A DNA stretch of 64,000 bases from JALORV01 sp963754065 (lineage in GTDB: Bacteria > Pseudomonadota > Gammaproteobacteria > Burkholderiales > Burkholderiaceae_F): the NCBI GenBank assembly GCA_963754065.1, contig CAVWFH010000002.1, positions 1 through 64,000 on the forward strand, written 5' to 3'. The notes beneath the pieces are model-generated. The model saw nothing but the letters and a program-made list of their open reading frames with translations. It did not search any database and had not been told where the DNA came from. Positions 34,667-43,621 of the stretch are shown piece after piece. How positions within the stretch are numbered: position 1 is the first letter of the stretch; every line of letters begins with the position of its first letter. Made by a program: the position numbers and the translations under genes.

Positions 34667-34891
34667 ATGCCTGCTGTGACGATGTCGACCTCGATGAGAA
34701 CGTACGGACCCGCTCTGATGTCGGCGCTGGTTTCCCTCGCGCTGGCCGGAGGCTGCACTCCTCGCGCCGACGAGTCGTCGACACCGTTGCCGACGCGGCA
34801 GACGACCATCGATCCGGTCGTCAAGAAACTGGATGCGGCCCAGCAGGATGCGGAACGCCGTCGTGCAGAGATCGATGGCGCGGCGAAGTAA
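34667..34891 (+). CDS. Small lipoprotein
   Basis: The 74-residue protein has a lipoprotein signal peptide with the lipobox LAGGC (Cys30 by the first ATG) and a mature part of 45 residues with PVVKKLDAAQQDAERRRAEI, a short helix. No function is recognised. Later in-frame ATG codons (34682, 34694) are equally possible starts. It sits between the H1-like gene and the PaaK-like gene. Confidence 0.6.
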   Translation: MPAVTMSTSMRTYGPALMSALVSLALAGGCTPRADESSTPLPTRQTTIDPVVKKLDAAQQDAERRRAEIDGAAK

Positions 34892-34914
34892 GCGGATTCA
34901 CAGGCGAGGTTCGC

Positions 34915-36141
34915 ATGACGCAGCACTTTGATAGTCGCGAGACTCGCGATCCCCGCCAGCGCGAACTCGATCTCATGGGACATCTGCCCGGGCTGGTTGC
35001 CAACGCGCTGAAGGCGCCGGGCTGGCGGCAGCACCTGGGCCCCATCGATCCGGCCACTATCGTCACGCGCGCCGACCTTGCGCGCCTTCCGGTGCTGCGC
35101 AAGTCCGAGCTGCCCGCGCTGCAGAAGACAGCGCCGCCCTTCGGTGGACTGATCGCCGATCCGATCGAGCGCTTCGGGCGCCTGTTCACTTCGCCGGGTC
35201 CCATCTACGAACCGGAAGGGCGACACGATGATGCCTGGCGCGCAGCGCGCGGGCTGTATGCGGCGGGCTTCCGTGCCGGCGACATCGTGCTGAACACGTT
35301 CTCCTATCACCTGACTCCCGGCGGTTTCATCCTCGATGGTGGGGCGCGTGCTGTCGGTTGCGCCGTGATTCCTGCGGGACCGGGCAACACGGAGCAGCAA
35401 CTCGATCTGATCGGGCACTTGCATCCGACGGCCTATACCGGCACGCCGGACTTCCTGAAGATCCTGCTGGACGCCGCGGGCGCGGCGAAGCGCGACGTGT
35501 CGATTCGTCGCGCGGCCGTGTCCGGTGCCGCGTTTCCGCCGTCGCTGCAGGCCGAGATGCGGTCGCGTGGGATCGATGCCTACCAACTCTATGCCACGGC
35601 CGATCTCGGCATCGTTGCCTACGAAACGCCGGCTCGCGCCGGCATGGTCGTCAACGAAGATGTACTGATCGAGATCGTGCGACCCGGGACCGGGGACCCG
35701 GTGCCTGACGGCGAGGTCGGTGAAGTCGTGGTGACGTCATTCGATCCGCACCACCCCTGGATCCGGCTCGCGCTCGGTGACCTTTCGGCCATCATGCCGG
35801 GCATATCTCCGTGCGGCCGCACCAACGCCCGCATACGCGGGTGGATGGGGCGCGCGGATCAGACCACCAAGGTGAAGGGCATGTTCGTGCGCCCCGAACA
35901 GGTCGCCGAAATCGGACAGCGTCACCCGCGCCTGGGTCGGATGCGACTGGTGGTCGCGCGCAGCGGCGAGTCCGACGTCATGACGCTCAAGGCAGAGAGT
36001 GCGGATCGCGACGCAACGTTGTCCGCGGCACTAGCCGAAACCCTGCGGGCGATCACCAAGCTCGGTGGCACCGTCGAACTGATTGCTCCGGGATCCTTGC
36101 CCAACGATGGCAAGGTCATCGAGGACACGCGCGCGCACTGA
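34915..36141 (+). CDS. PaaK-like AMP-dependent ligase with degenerate nucleotide loop
   Basis: The 408-residue protein resembles phenylacetate-CoA ligases: SELPALQKTAPPFGGL, LYAAGFRAGDIVLNTFSYHL, VSGAAFPPSL and the C-terminal GWMGRADQTTKVKGMFVRP. In place of the SSGTTG phosphate loop it reads FTSPGPIYEPEG, and the YGTTE region reads YATADLG. So it may ligate a different substrate, act without full adenylation chemistry, or be inactive. It is shorter than AMP-ligases of the acyl type. It is the last gene of the plus-strand region, followed by a terminator. Confidence 0.78.
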   Translation: MTQHFDSRETRDPRQRELDLMGHLPGLVANALKAPGWRQHLGPIDPATIVTRADLARLPVLRKSELPALQKTAPPFGGLIADPIERFGRLFTSPGPIYEPEGRHDDAWRAARGLYAAGFRAGDIVLNTFSYHLTPGGFILDGGARAVGCAVIPAGPGNTEQQLDLIGHLHPTAYTGTPDFLKILLDAAGAAKRDVSIRRAAVSGAAFPPSLQAEMRSRGIDAYQLYATADLGIVAYETPARAGMVVNEDVLIEIVRPGTGDPVPDGEVGEVVVTSFDPHHPWIRLALGDLSAIMPGISPCGRTNARIRGWMGRADQTTKVKGMFVRPEQVAEIGQRHPRLGRMRLVVARSGESDVMTLKAESADRDATLSAALAETLRAITKLGGTVELIAPGSLPNDGKVIEDTRAH

Positions 36142-36166
36142 ACCTCGCGCTGCATCCTGAAATGCA

Positions 36167-36188
36167 AACGGCGCCCTCAGGCGCCGTT
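36167..36188. terminator. Hairpin terminator between convergent genes
   Basis: AACGGCGCC-CTCA-GGCGCCGTT forms nine base pairs with a four-base loop between the PaaK-like gene (plus) and the DUF1801 gene (minus). A short T-rich stretch follows on the minus strand only (TTTGCATTT), so strength is uncertain. Confidence 0.65.
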
Positions 36189-36205
36189 CGGAGAAGCAAC
36201 GAACA

Positions 36206-36928
36206 CTAGCGGCGTCGTGCCGATGCGGCCTTCTTGGCCGCTGTCTTTTTCGGCGAGTTGCCAGTCGCGGTCGTGCGTGTTGCCGCACGGGACGTGGTGC
36301 GCTTTGCGGGGCGCGCCTTGGCTGCTGCAGACCTCGACGGGCTCACTTTGCGCGCCTTGGGTTTCTCGGCCACCGGCATACCCGTGGCCATGTCGATCGC
36401 TGCAATCATTGCATCCCGCACCGTGCTGGCCATCGCGTTGATTGCATCAGTCATCGAGGCGGCCGGCTTGGCGACCGGAAGCTTGACCGTGGTTGCCGGC
36501 GGTGCCGCCGCTTCCTCGTTGATGCCCCAGAGCTTCAGCAGTTCCGGCTGGGTCGGTATCGTGCCCTGCGCCAGTCGTTGCCGGCGTGCCGCTACCGAGT
36601 CGCGCACGATCTTCTCGACGACGTCGAGCGGCAATCGATTGAGGTCCGAAAACTTGATGAAGCTCTTGTTGGCGTTGACGCCCTGCAGCGCGTCCTTGTG
36701 TTTCAGGACGACGTCTTTTTCGGCCACATACAGCGACATATGCCGGCGGCCGGATTCCAGGGCGAACAGCGGCCCGTCCAGTTCGTAGAAGGCGAGCCCG
36801 TAGCGCATGCTTTCGCGCACTCCGCGGGCGGAGCGACGAATCATGCTGCATAGGCGCGCCATTGCCACGCGACGGTCCGGCGGCAGGTCGCGCAAATAGG
36901 CGCCTACCGTCGAGGCAGTCGGGTTCAT
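36206..36928 (-). CDS. DUF1801 protein with histone-like basic C-terminal tail
   Basis: The 240-residue protein has an N-terminal DUF1801 domain (VGAYLRDLPPDRRVAM, FALESGRRHMSLYVAEKDVV, FIKFSDLNRLPLDVVEKIV). The last 70 residues are rich in lysine, arginine and alanine (KPKARKVSPSRSAAAKARP, SPKKTAAKKAASARRR). The tail is the type found on H1-like proteins and may bind nucleic acid. The start at 36928 is fixed by GGAGGA six bases upstream; an ATG at 36934 sits too close. Molecular function is not known. Confidence 0.78.
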   Translation of the reverse strand: MNPTASTVGAYLRDLPPDRRVAMARLCSMIRRSARGVRESMRYGLAFYELDGPLFALESGRRHMSLYVAEKDVVLKHKDALQGVNANKSFIKFSDLNRLPLDVVEKIVRDSVAARRQRLAQGTIPTQPELLKLWGINEEAAAPPATTVKLPVAKPAASMTDAINAMASTVRDAMIAAIDMATGMPVAEKPKARKVSPSRSAAAKARPAKRTTSRAATRTTATGNSPKKTAAKKAASARRR

Positions 36929-37045
36929 GTGCATTCCTCCGGCGTACAGCGTCCGAAAACGCTGAATTTTAACGCTTTTTGAGAAATGCCTTGGACCGCT
37001 GGCCGCGGGCGTGCCAGGCGACGGCCCGAACCCTCTCCCGGACGT

Positions 37046-37642
37046 TCAGCCAGCCGCTCCGGATTTGACCCGGTAGAAGACAAAATCAGCCGAAAAATCC
37101 ACACGCAACAGCTGGTTTGCCTGTGCTGCATCGCACTTCGCGGGAGGCATGCCACCCCGTGTGTTCACGCGCTGGACGTGGGTCACTCCCTCGAAAGCGC
37201 CCTTGCCGTAGCTACGAGTCGTCAGCAACAACCAGCGCAAGTCGGCCGCGTTCGGGGCTTCGTCGTATGCGGCGACGGACGCGACGAGACGGCTGCCATC
37301 GCTATGTTCGAACGAAAAGCTGGCTCCGTGCCGACCAACGGGCTTGCCGTTCGCGTCAGTCAACTGCGCCTCAGGCTGCCGAAACACCCAGGCAAACCCG
37401 GCATCGCGCTTTTCGCAGCGGAAGATCTGAACTCCCTGCGCCGACAACTGCAACGTCGGTTCGCGATCGGATGGCACCTTGATGCTCGAAAAGAGCCCCA
37501 GGCTCGGCGCCGTGACCGAAGCGGCCTTGCCTGGGCCCGCGGTGGCGGCGGGGCCGGGACCGACGGACGCACAGGCAGAAAGGAGCGCCGTGCTGATAGC
37601 GAGGCTCGCGCGAATGCGGATGCGAAGAAGCGAAAAGTTCAT
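37046..37642 (-). CDS. DUF3455 lipoprotein
   Basis: The 198-residue protein has a lipobox (LLSAC, Cys24) and the DUF3455 core (LQLSAQGVQIFRCEKRD, GFAWVFRQPEAQLTDANG, ANQLLRVDFSADFVFYR). DUF3455 proteins are outer-envelope proteins of unknown role. The start is the ATG at 37642. It is followed at its 3' side by the DUF1801 gene across 117 bases. Confidence 0.78.
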   Translation of the reverse strand: MNFSLLRIRIRASLAISTALLSACASVGPGPAATAGPGKAASVTAPSLGLFSSIKVPSDREPTLQLSAQGVQIFRCEKRDAGFAWVFRQPEAQLTDANGKPVGRHGASFSFEHSDGSRLVASVAAYDEAPNAADLRWLLLTTRSYGKGAFEGVTHVQRVNTRGGMPPAKCDAAQANQLLRVDFSADFVFYRVKSGAAG

Positions 37643-37755
37643 CGTATTGAATCCCCAGTTGGCCCATCGTACCCGGAGCATTCTTTCCGCTGTATCGCAG
37701 CGCCGCCCAATGGCTGGTTGCCCGCCACGACCGTTACGGACGCCAAGAAGTCAGG

Positions 37756-39736
37756 CTAGGTCTGCAAATTCTGCGGCAGCCGAAACCCTAGCGACGCAAG
37801 CTCATCGCGCACTTCCCGATCCTCCAGCAGGGCGCAAAAAGCCTGCAGGGCGGGGCGCGCGAGCCTAGCCGTCGGAACCGCAAAGTCGTATTGCTCTTCC
37901 TGCATCGGGATGAAGCCGAGCCCGTACTGCCGGGCCACGGTATCGATCGCCACGCCCCAGTCAGCCCGCCCTTGGGAGATCGCCACTGCAACGGCATTGT
38001 GGGACTTCGTCTGAGTCCAGTATCCGGCGGGCCGGTGATCGCCTAGCCATTTGTCGATGATGATGCGCGTGCCGCTTCCGGCGTTGCGATTGACCATCAC
38101 GCACCCTGCATCGCACAGCGCAGCCGCTATGGCCTCGTCGAGGGACTTTCCTTCGAAGCGGGCATCCCCGTGCCGATAGACGACGCCTTGCATGCGACCG
38201 TAGCCGGCCACGAGTGTCAGCGTGTCGGTCAGCATGGGGCGGTTGTATTCGCCCGTTGCGGGATCCATCAAGATGGATGCCGGCGATGTCGCACTCGCCG
38301 CGCCTGGCCGCGGCCAGGCCCCCCTGGCTTCCGACGATCATCAGCTTGGCCCGGACGCCCTGGCGCATCAGCTTGCCCACGAGCAGGTCAAGGCCGACAC
38401 AGTGACTGCCGATGATCACGAGATCGGCGGGCTCCAGCTTTTCCCCGAGAAGTGTCACTGCGACGGCGCTGCCGGCATCGAGGATTTCCGTGTGCTGGTC
38501 GATGGTGATGAAGCCGTCGGCTCCACTGAACGTGGTCACGGAGCCCGAACCCTTGCCCATCGGATAGGCGTAGTAACCCTCCGGCGCCTGGACCAGACCG
38601 ACGAGCAGATATTCCGTGCGTCCCCGCTCCGAGTTCACGCGCATCGGCAACGTCGCTGTTACCGCATGTCGGCGTTCGGGCGGCAGGCCGGCAAACGCGC
38701 GGATCACCGGCGCGAGGAATTCGTGGAATGTGAAGATGGCGGACGTGGGGAACCCGGGCAGTATGACGACCGGCTTGCCATCGGTGACCGCCAGGCAGAT
38801 GGGTTTGCCCGGTTTCAGCGCGACGCCGTGGGCGACCACGCCGGGATTGCGTAGCGTGTGCACGATACGGTACGAGATATCACCCGCTCCCTTCGACGTA
38901 CCACCGGAGAACACGACGACGTCCGACTCCAGGCCGCGCGCCATTGCCGCCGCCAGCGCCCGTTCGTTATCGGCAATCACTCCCAGGTACACGGCAACGC
39001 CGCCGAGCTCCTCGACAGCAGCCCCGATGATCGCTGCGTTGGAGTCGTAGACGGCACCGGGCCGCAGCGATGCGCCGGGTGCCACGATCTCATTGCCGGT
39101 CGAAAAGATCGCCACCCGCGGCCGACGAAAGACCGCGCATTCGGACAGTCCCAGTGCGGCCAGCACACCGATCTCGCGGGACGTGAGACGTTGTCCGCAA
39201 CGGAGCACGGTTTCCCCGCGCGCAACGTCGGTGCTGGCGTAGCTCACGTTCTCGCCGCCGGTGAGGGGACGACGGACCTCGACCAGCCGCGCATCGGCAC
39301 TTCCAACGAGTTCCGAATGCTCGACCATCAGCACGGCATCGGCGCCACGCGGCAGCATGCCGCCGGTGGCGATCATCGTCGCATGGCCGGAAGTCACGGG
39401 GATGGTGGGCACCATTCCGGGCGCGAGCACTTCGTCGTTGAGCCGCAGCGTGCGCGGTGTTTCCTCCATGGCACCGAACGTGTTCTGGGCCTGCACTGCG
39501 AAGCCGTCGACATTGGCGCGATCGAAACCCGGCACGTCGATGCCCGCCGCGACATCCCTGGCGAGCACGCGGTCGAGAGCCTCGGCGAGAGAAACGAGTT
39601 CCTCGCCCAACGGAACGAGCCGCAGGTGCTCGCGAAACTTTGCAGTGGCCTCGTCCCGCGAAACGACATGCAGGAACTGGGACTGCCCGGCGATGGGATC
39701 CGCGCCGAGCGTGCCGGAATCGTGTGGAGTCGACAT
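37756..39736 (-). pseudogene. MoeA-like domain fused to a PBP-type oxyanion-binding domain; frameshifted
   Basis: The first 420 residues are a MoeA-type molybdenum insertase (VPGFDRANVDGFAVQAQNTF, VLMVEHSELVGSAD, VFSGGTSKGAGDISYR, GKPVVILPGFPTSAI). The last 220 are a periplasmic-binding-protein-like fold without a signal (LVIIGSHCVGLDLLVGKLM, VMVNRNAGSGTRIIIDKWLG, VAISQGRADWGVAIDTVARQYG). A single extra T on the minus strand (plus A 38270 or 38271) breaks the frame just after CDIAGIHL; removing it gives CDIAGIHLMDPATGEYNRPM and a 659-residue protein. The C-terminal domain is like that of the HTH regulator at 43622. It follows the normal moeA by 14 bases. It is presumed to insert Mo or W into pterin and to sense the oxyanion. 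Confidence 0.8.
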
Positions 39737-39750
39737 GTTCAAAGGGGCGC

Positions 39751-40995
39751 TCAGTCGTAGAGATATACCGTGACGTCCGAATCAGGCCCGTAGCCTTCGT
39801 CGTTCGACGGCACGATCACAAATCCGTCGGCCCGGGTCGTCGACGAAAGAATCGATGCACCGCTGAGCGCGATGGGCTCGACCCGACCATCGACGAGGCG
39901 GACCCGGCAGTAGTCCACGCGTCCGATGGCGGAAACGATCTTGCGCGCGACGCGGGCCTGCAGTTTCCGGTGCGGCCACTCGGGCGATCGACCGCCGAGC
40001 AAACGAAGTGCGCGACCCGCGAAGAAGTCGTAGGCGCACAGGCACGACACCGGATTGCCGGGCAACAGAAACACCAGCGCCTCACCGATGCGTCCCAGCC
40101 CGGCGGGACTCGACGGGCGCATCGCAACGCCGTGTATCGCCAGTTCGCCGATTTCGGCAATCAAGCGCGGCGCATAGTCCTCACGACCTACGCTGGAGCC
40201 GCCCGACACGACGATCACATCGGCCCCGGGCGCGAGCAGCGCAGCGCGGATTCGGTCCGGATCGTCGCCCAGTCGGAGATGCGCCTCGAGCACGCCGCCG
40301 TCGCGGGCAATGAGGCCGCGCAGCATGTACGAGTTCGCGTCGTAAACCTCGTACGTGCCTTTCGATGCACCCGGGGCTTTCACTTCGTTGCCAGTGACGA
40401 GCATGCGCACGCGGGGCTGCCGTACAACGGTCACCTGGTCCAGGCCCAGGGACGCCACCAGTCCCAGATCCTGTGGGCGCAAGCGTCGGCCAGCGGCGAG
40501 GGCGATCGATCCTGACTGAAGATCTTCTCCGCGATGGCCGACGTGCTGGCCCGGCGCAACGGGTCGCGTGACTACGATCTGTTCGTCGGTCTCCGTGGCG
40601 AACTCGGCCGGAACGACCGCGTCGACGTCTTCGGGGACGGGCGCGCCGGTCATGATCCGCACGGCCGCGCGCGGCGGTAGTTCCCCGGCGAACGGCTGAC
40701 CGGGCATGGCCTGACCCTGTACGCGAAACTCGAGGGGGTTGTATTCGCTGGCTCCGGCCGTCTCCGCGCCGCGCAGCGCAAAGCCATCCATGGCGGCCCG
40801 ATTGAAGCCCGGGACGTCGAGCGGCGCTGTCACTTCAGCCGCCAGCGTGCGGCCGCAGGCCTCCTCGAGCGGAACCGACTCAGCGCCCAGCTGCCTCGCG
40901 CTCTGATCAATCCAATCGAGCACAGCCGACACTTCGCTGCGCTTGCGGAAACCGTGCATGCGCACGTCGGGGATCGGAGCGATTGCAGCTTTCAT
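39751..40995 (-). CDS. moeA: MoeA, molybdopterin molybdotransferase
   Basis: The 414-residue protein has the MoeA domains: LDWIDQSARQLGAESVPLEEACG at the start, VPGFNRAAMDGFALRG, the MPT-binding VVSGGSSVGREDY and LPGNPVSCLCAYDFFAG. It ligates molybdate (or tungstate) to the dithiolene of molybdopterin-AMP in the cytoplasm. It is upstream of the MoeA-PBP fusion in one transcript and follows the structured gap after tupA. Two MoeA-type proteins side by side suggests one for Mo and one for W, as found for cofactor systems that discriminate the metals; here this is inference. Confidence 0.92.
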   Translation of the reverse strand: MKAAIAPIPDVRMHGFRKRSEVSAVLDWIDQSARQLGAESVPLEEACGRTLAAEVTAPLDVPGFNRAAMDGFALRGAETAGASEYNPLEFRVQGQAMPGQPFAGELPPRAAVRIMTGAPVPEDVDAVVPAEFATETDEQIVVTRPVAPGQHVGHRGEDLQSGSIALAAGRRLRPQDLGLVASLGLDQVTVVRQPRVRMLVTGNEVKAPGASKGTYEVYDANSYMLRGLIARDGGVLEAHLRLGDDPDRIRAALLAPGADVIVVSGGSSVGREDYAPRLIAEIGELAIHGVAMRPSSPAGLGRIGEALVFLLPGNPVSCLCAYDFFAGRALRLLGGRSPEWPHRKLQARVARKIVSAIGRVDYCRVRLVDGRVEPIALSGASILSSTTRADGFVIVPSNDEGYGPDSDVTVYLYD

Positions 40996-41129
40996 CCAGC
41001 ACTCAGGCGGCAGGAACAATACTTGTGCACGATGCAAGGCCTTCCGGCAGCCTCGTTGAACACGCGAGACGGCGATCGACGGTACGCGAAGCGCCGTGTG
41101 ACATGCGACGCGCATCCATTATTGCGCAC

Positions 41130-41201
41130 CCTTCCCGCAGTCGCGGGAAGGCATGCCGTGCGCTCGGGCGAGAGGCAAGGGCGGGATCCGGTTCAGATCC
41201 C
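41130..41201. other. Structured leader between tupA and moeA
   Basis: Two stems lie in the 257-base gap: CCTTCCCGC-agtc-GCGGGAAGG (41130-41151) and GGGATC-N7-GATCCC (41183-41201). Neither is followed by a T tract. They could end the tup transcript or regulate moeA, which starts at 40995. No coding sequence is evident in the gap. Confidence 0.45.
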
Positions 41202-41252
41202 TCCGCACTGTCGGCGGAACAGAGGGCCTAGCTTCGCGATCCTTGGCTTGCG

Positions 41253-42062
41253 TTACTTGCCGGCATTCGGAAAGAAGAGCTGTTCTCCGCCGATCTTGTA
41301 ATCGGCGATCGCTGCCTGTCCCACGGGCGAGATGATCCAGTCGGCAAACTTCTGCGCCTGCACGACCTTTACATGCGGATGCTTTGCGGGATTCACCACG
41401 ATCACGCCGTACTGGTTGAACAGGCGCTTGTCGCCTTCGACGAGAACGGTAAGGTCGCCGCGGTTCTTGAACGCAAGCCAGGTGCCGCGATCGGTCAGCA
41501 CATACGCCCCGGAAGCGGCGGCGATGTTCAACGCAGGACCCATGCCGCAACCACACTCCTTGTAGCCGCTGCCGCGCTGGCTCGCCAGCTCGGCGGTGGT
41601 CCAGTACCGGTTCTCGGCAGCATGGGTTCCACTCTTGTCGCCGCGCGAAATGAATGCGGCATTGCCGGCACTGATCTTCTTGAGCGCGGCGACGATGTCC
41701 GAACCGCGTGTCGCGGCCGGATCAGTCTTCGGCCCGATCAGCACGAAGTCGTTGTACATGACCGGAAATCGCTTGAGCCCCCAGCCCTCGGCGACGAACT
41801 TCTCCTCGGCGGCCTGGTCGTGGACGAGAAGGGCATCGGCGTCGCCGCGGCGCGCGATGTCCAGTGCCTGCCCGGTGCCGACCGCCACCACCTTCACATC
41901 CAGGCCGCTGGCCTGCTTGAACTGCGGCAGCAGATGCGCAAACAGCCCTGACTGCTCGGTGGACGTGGTCGAGGACAGTGTGATGCTCTGCGCTCCGGCC
42001 GCGCCGCTCGCGATGCACAGGATCGCCACGAAGAGGGATCTTGCTTTCCTGAATGTCGTCAT
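41253..42062 (-). CDS. tupA: TupA-type tungstate substrate-binding protein
   Basis: The 269-residue protein has a signal peptide (to about residue 24, GAAGAQ), the anion-binding motif SSTTSTEQSGLF, and FISRGDKSGTHAAENRYW and GPALNIAAASGAYVLTDRGT. This is the TupA/WtpA-like branch that binds tungstate tightly. It is the last gene of tupB-tupC-tupA, overlapping tupC by four bases. It supplies oxyanion for the cofactor genes beside it. Confidence 0.9.
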   Translation of the reverse strand: MTTFRKARSLFVAILCIASGAAGAQSITLSSTTSTEQSGLFAHLLPQFKQASGLDVKVVAVGTGQALDIARRGDADALLVHDQAAEEKFVAEGWGLKRFPVMYNDFVLIGPKTDPAATRGSDIVAALKKISAGNAAFISRGDKSGTHAAENRYWTTAELASQRGSGYKECGCGMGPALNIAAASGAYVLTDRGTWLAFKNRGDLTVLVEGDKRLFNQYGVIVVNPAKHPHVKVVQAQKFADWIISPVGQAAIADYKIGGEQLFFPNAGK

Positions 42063-42811
42063 CTCAGTTCTCCTTCAATTGAAAATCCTGCCTCAGCGGA
42101 TTCGGTGCCTTGCAGGAACTCCCGTACCGAAAGGTCGGCGCGTATGCGGCCGTCTTCCAGGCAGACCACGCGGCTGGCAAGGCGCCTGACCTGGCCGAGC
42201 GTGTGGCTGCTGAAGACGAGGGTCTGCTGGCGCCCTCGGGTGAACTCGCCGATGAGCGCCTCGACCTCCCGCCGTGCAGCCGGGTCCATGCTGGCGGTCG
42301 GCTCGTCAAGCAACATCACATCGGAGGCCAACACCCACGCGCGTGCCAGCGCCAACCGCTGCTGCTGTCCCGCCGACAGCGTGCGGGCGTTGCGCTGAGC
42401 AATCTCGGCCAGGCCGACGCGCGCCAACGCATCCTTCGCTTGATTGCAGGCCTGGCCCCAGCGCGCGCCGCGCAGCCAAAGACCCAGTGCGACGTTGCGC
42501 AGCGCGGTCGTGCGGAGCATGTAGGGACGCTGAAACAACAATGTCTGGCGCGTCGTGACGGGCCGCTGCACGGTTCCCGCAGTGGGCTCGATCAGGCCGT
42601 TCAGCACGCGCATGAGGGTCGTCTTGCCACTGCCATTCGGGCCGACGAGCGCGACGCGTTCGCCGGCACCGATCGACAAGCTGACCGACTGCAGCGCCCA
42701 CGTCGAGCCGTAGCGCACGCCGACCTGATCCAGCTTGAACAGGGTTGGCGCGGCAACGCGCTCGCGTTGAGCGTTCGGCAATGCGACCTGCGCTTCGTAG
42801 GCCTGGTTCAT
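42059..42811 (-). CDS. tupC: TupC-type tungstate ABC ATP-binding protein
   Basis: The 250-residue protein has Walker A GPNGSGKTT, signature LSAGQQQRLALARAW and Walker B VMLLDEPTASMDP. Stop and start overlap neighbours on both sides (ATGA), so it is translated with tupB and tupA. It powers the oxyanion importer. No regulatory C-terminal Mo-binding domain is present, unlike ModC. Confidence 0.9.
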   Translation of the reverse strand: MNQAYEAQVALPNAQRERVAAPTLFKLDQVGVRYGSTWALQSVSLSIGAGERVALVGPNGSGKTTLMRVLNGLIEPTAGTVQRPVTTRQTLLFQRPYMLRTTALRNVALGLWLRGARWGQACNQAKDALARVGLAEIAQRNARTLSAGQQQRLALARAWVLASDVMLLDEPTASMDPAARREVEALIGEFTRGRQQTLVFSSHTLGQVRRLASRVVCLEDGRIRADLSVREFLQGTESAEAGFSIEGELR

Positions 42812-43545
42812 GCGACCCCAACCCGCGCGACCTGCGTGGCCGCTCCGTCAACGCGTTCGCGCCAGCTGCGCAGCGCAGCGATCAGCGCGTTCAATGCCAG
42901 TACCACCAACAGCAGCACGATGCTCAATGCGATCGCAAGCGGCAGGTCACCCTTGCTGGTTTCCAGCGCGATCGCTGTCGTCATGACGCGCGTGAAGCCT
43001 TCAATATTGCCGCCGACGATCATCACGGCGCCCACTTCGGAAATTGCGCGCCCGAACGCGGCGAGCAGCACCGTCAGCAGCGCGTAGCGTTCGTCCCCGG
43101 CGAGCAGGAGACCGCGCGTGAGTGGCGTGGCACCCAGCGACGTCAACTGTTCTCCCTGGACACGGTCGGCGTCCTCTATCGCCTGGCGCGTGAGCGCCGT
43201 GACAATCGGCATGACCAGGATCGTCTGCGCCAGCACCATTGCCTCGAAGGAAAACAGCCAACCCAGAAAGCCCAGCGGACCTGAACGCGACAGCAGCAGG
43301 TAGACGACCAGGCCAACGACCACCGAGGGCAGCGCGAGCAGGGTGTTGAGCACGGCAAGCACTGCGCCGCGTCCGGCGAAGCGGGAGACGGCGAGCCAGA
43401 CTCCGGCGAGCACGCCCATGCCGAAAGCGAGCAGGCACGCACTTGTGCTGACCGCCAGCGAGCGCCCGACCACCGACAGGAGCGCCGGGTCGAGCGAAGC
43501 AAACAGATAAAGCGCAGCGGCGGTTGCCTGCGGGATCGTGTCCAT
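42808..43545 (-). CDS. tupB: TupB-type tungstate ABC permease
   Basis: The 245-residue protein has five to six membrane helices and the permease coupling loop around AISEVGAVMIVGGNIEGF. It is the first gene of the tup operon, with a divergent regulator upstream. The start at 43545 is used; a TTG seven codons upstream gives only a longer polar N-terminus. Confidence 0.88.
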   Translation of the reverse strand: MDTIPQATAAALYLFASLDPALLSVVGRSLAVSTSACLLAFGMGVLAGVWLAVSRFAGRGAVLAVLNTLLALPSVVVGLVVYLLLSRSGPLGFLGWLFSFEAMVLAQTILVMPIVTALTRQAIEDADRVQGEQLTSLGATPLTRGLLLAGDERYALLTVLLAAFGRAISEVGAVMIVGGNIEGFTRVMTTAIALETSKGDLPLAIALSIVLLLVVLALNALIAALRSWRERVDGAATQVARVGVA

Positions 43546-43593
43546 TGCGAGGCAGATCGTAGGCAAGCGTGCGGGGGTTATGGCCGCAATAGG

Positions 43594-43607
43594 CTAGGCC
43601 CACCTAG
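43594..43607. promoter_or_regulatory. Inverted repeat in the tup/regulator divergent region
   Basis: CTAGG-CCCA-CCTAG lies in the 76-base gap between tupB and the HTH-PBP regulator; CTAGGC also occurs twice as a direct repeat. Position suits an operator for the regulator, but it does not match the E. coli ModE box. Confidence 0.35.
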
Positions 43608-43621
43608 GCAATCGACTTCAT

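Noticed and set aside
40996..41252. Moco riboswitch before moeA
   Set aside because: Stems exist, but I could not match the conserved Moco RNA core by eye.
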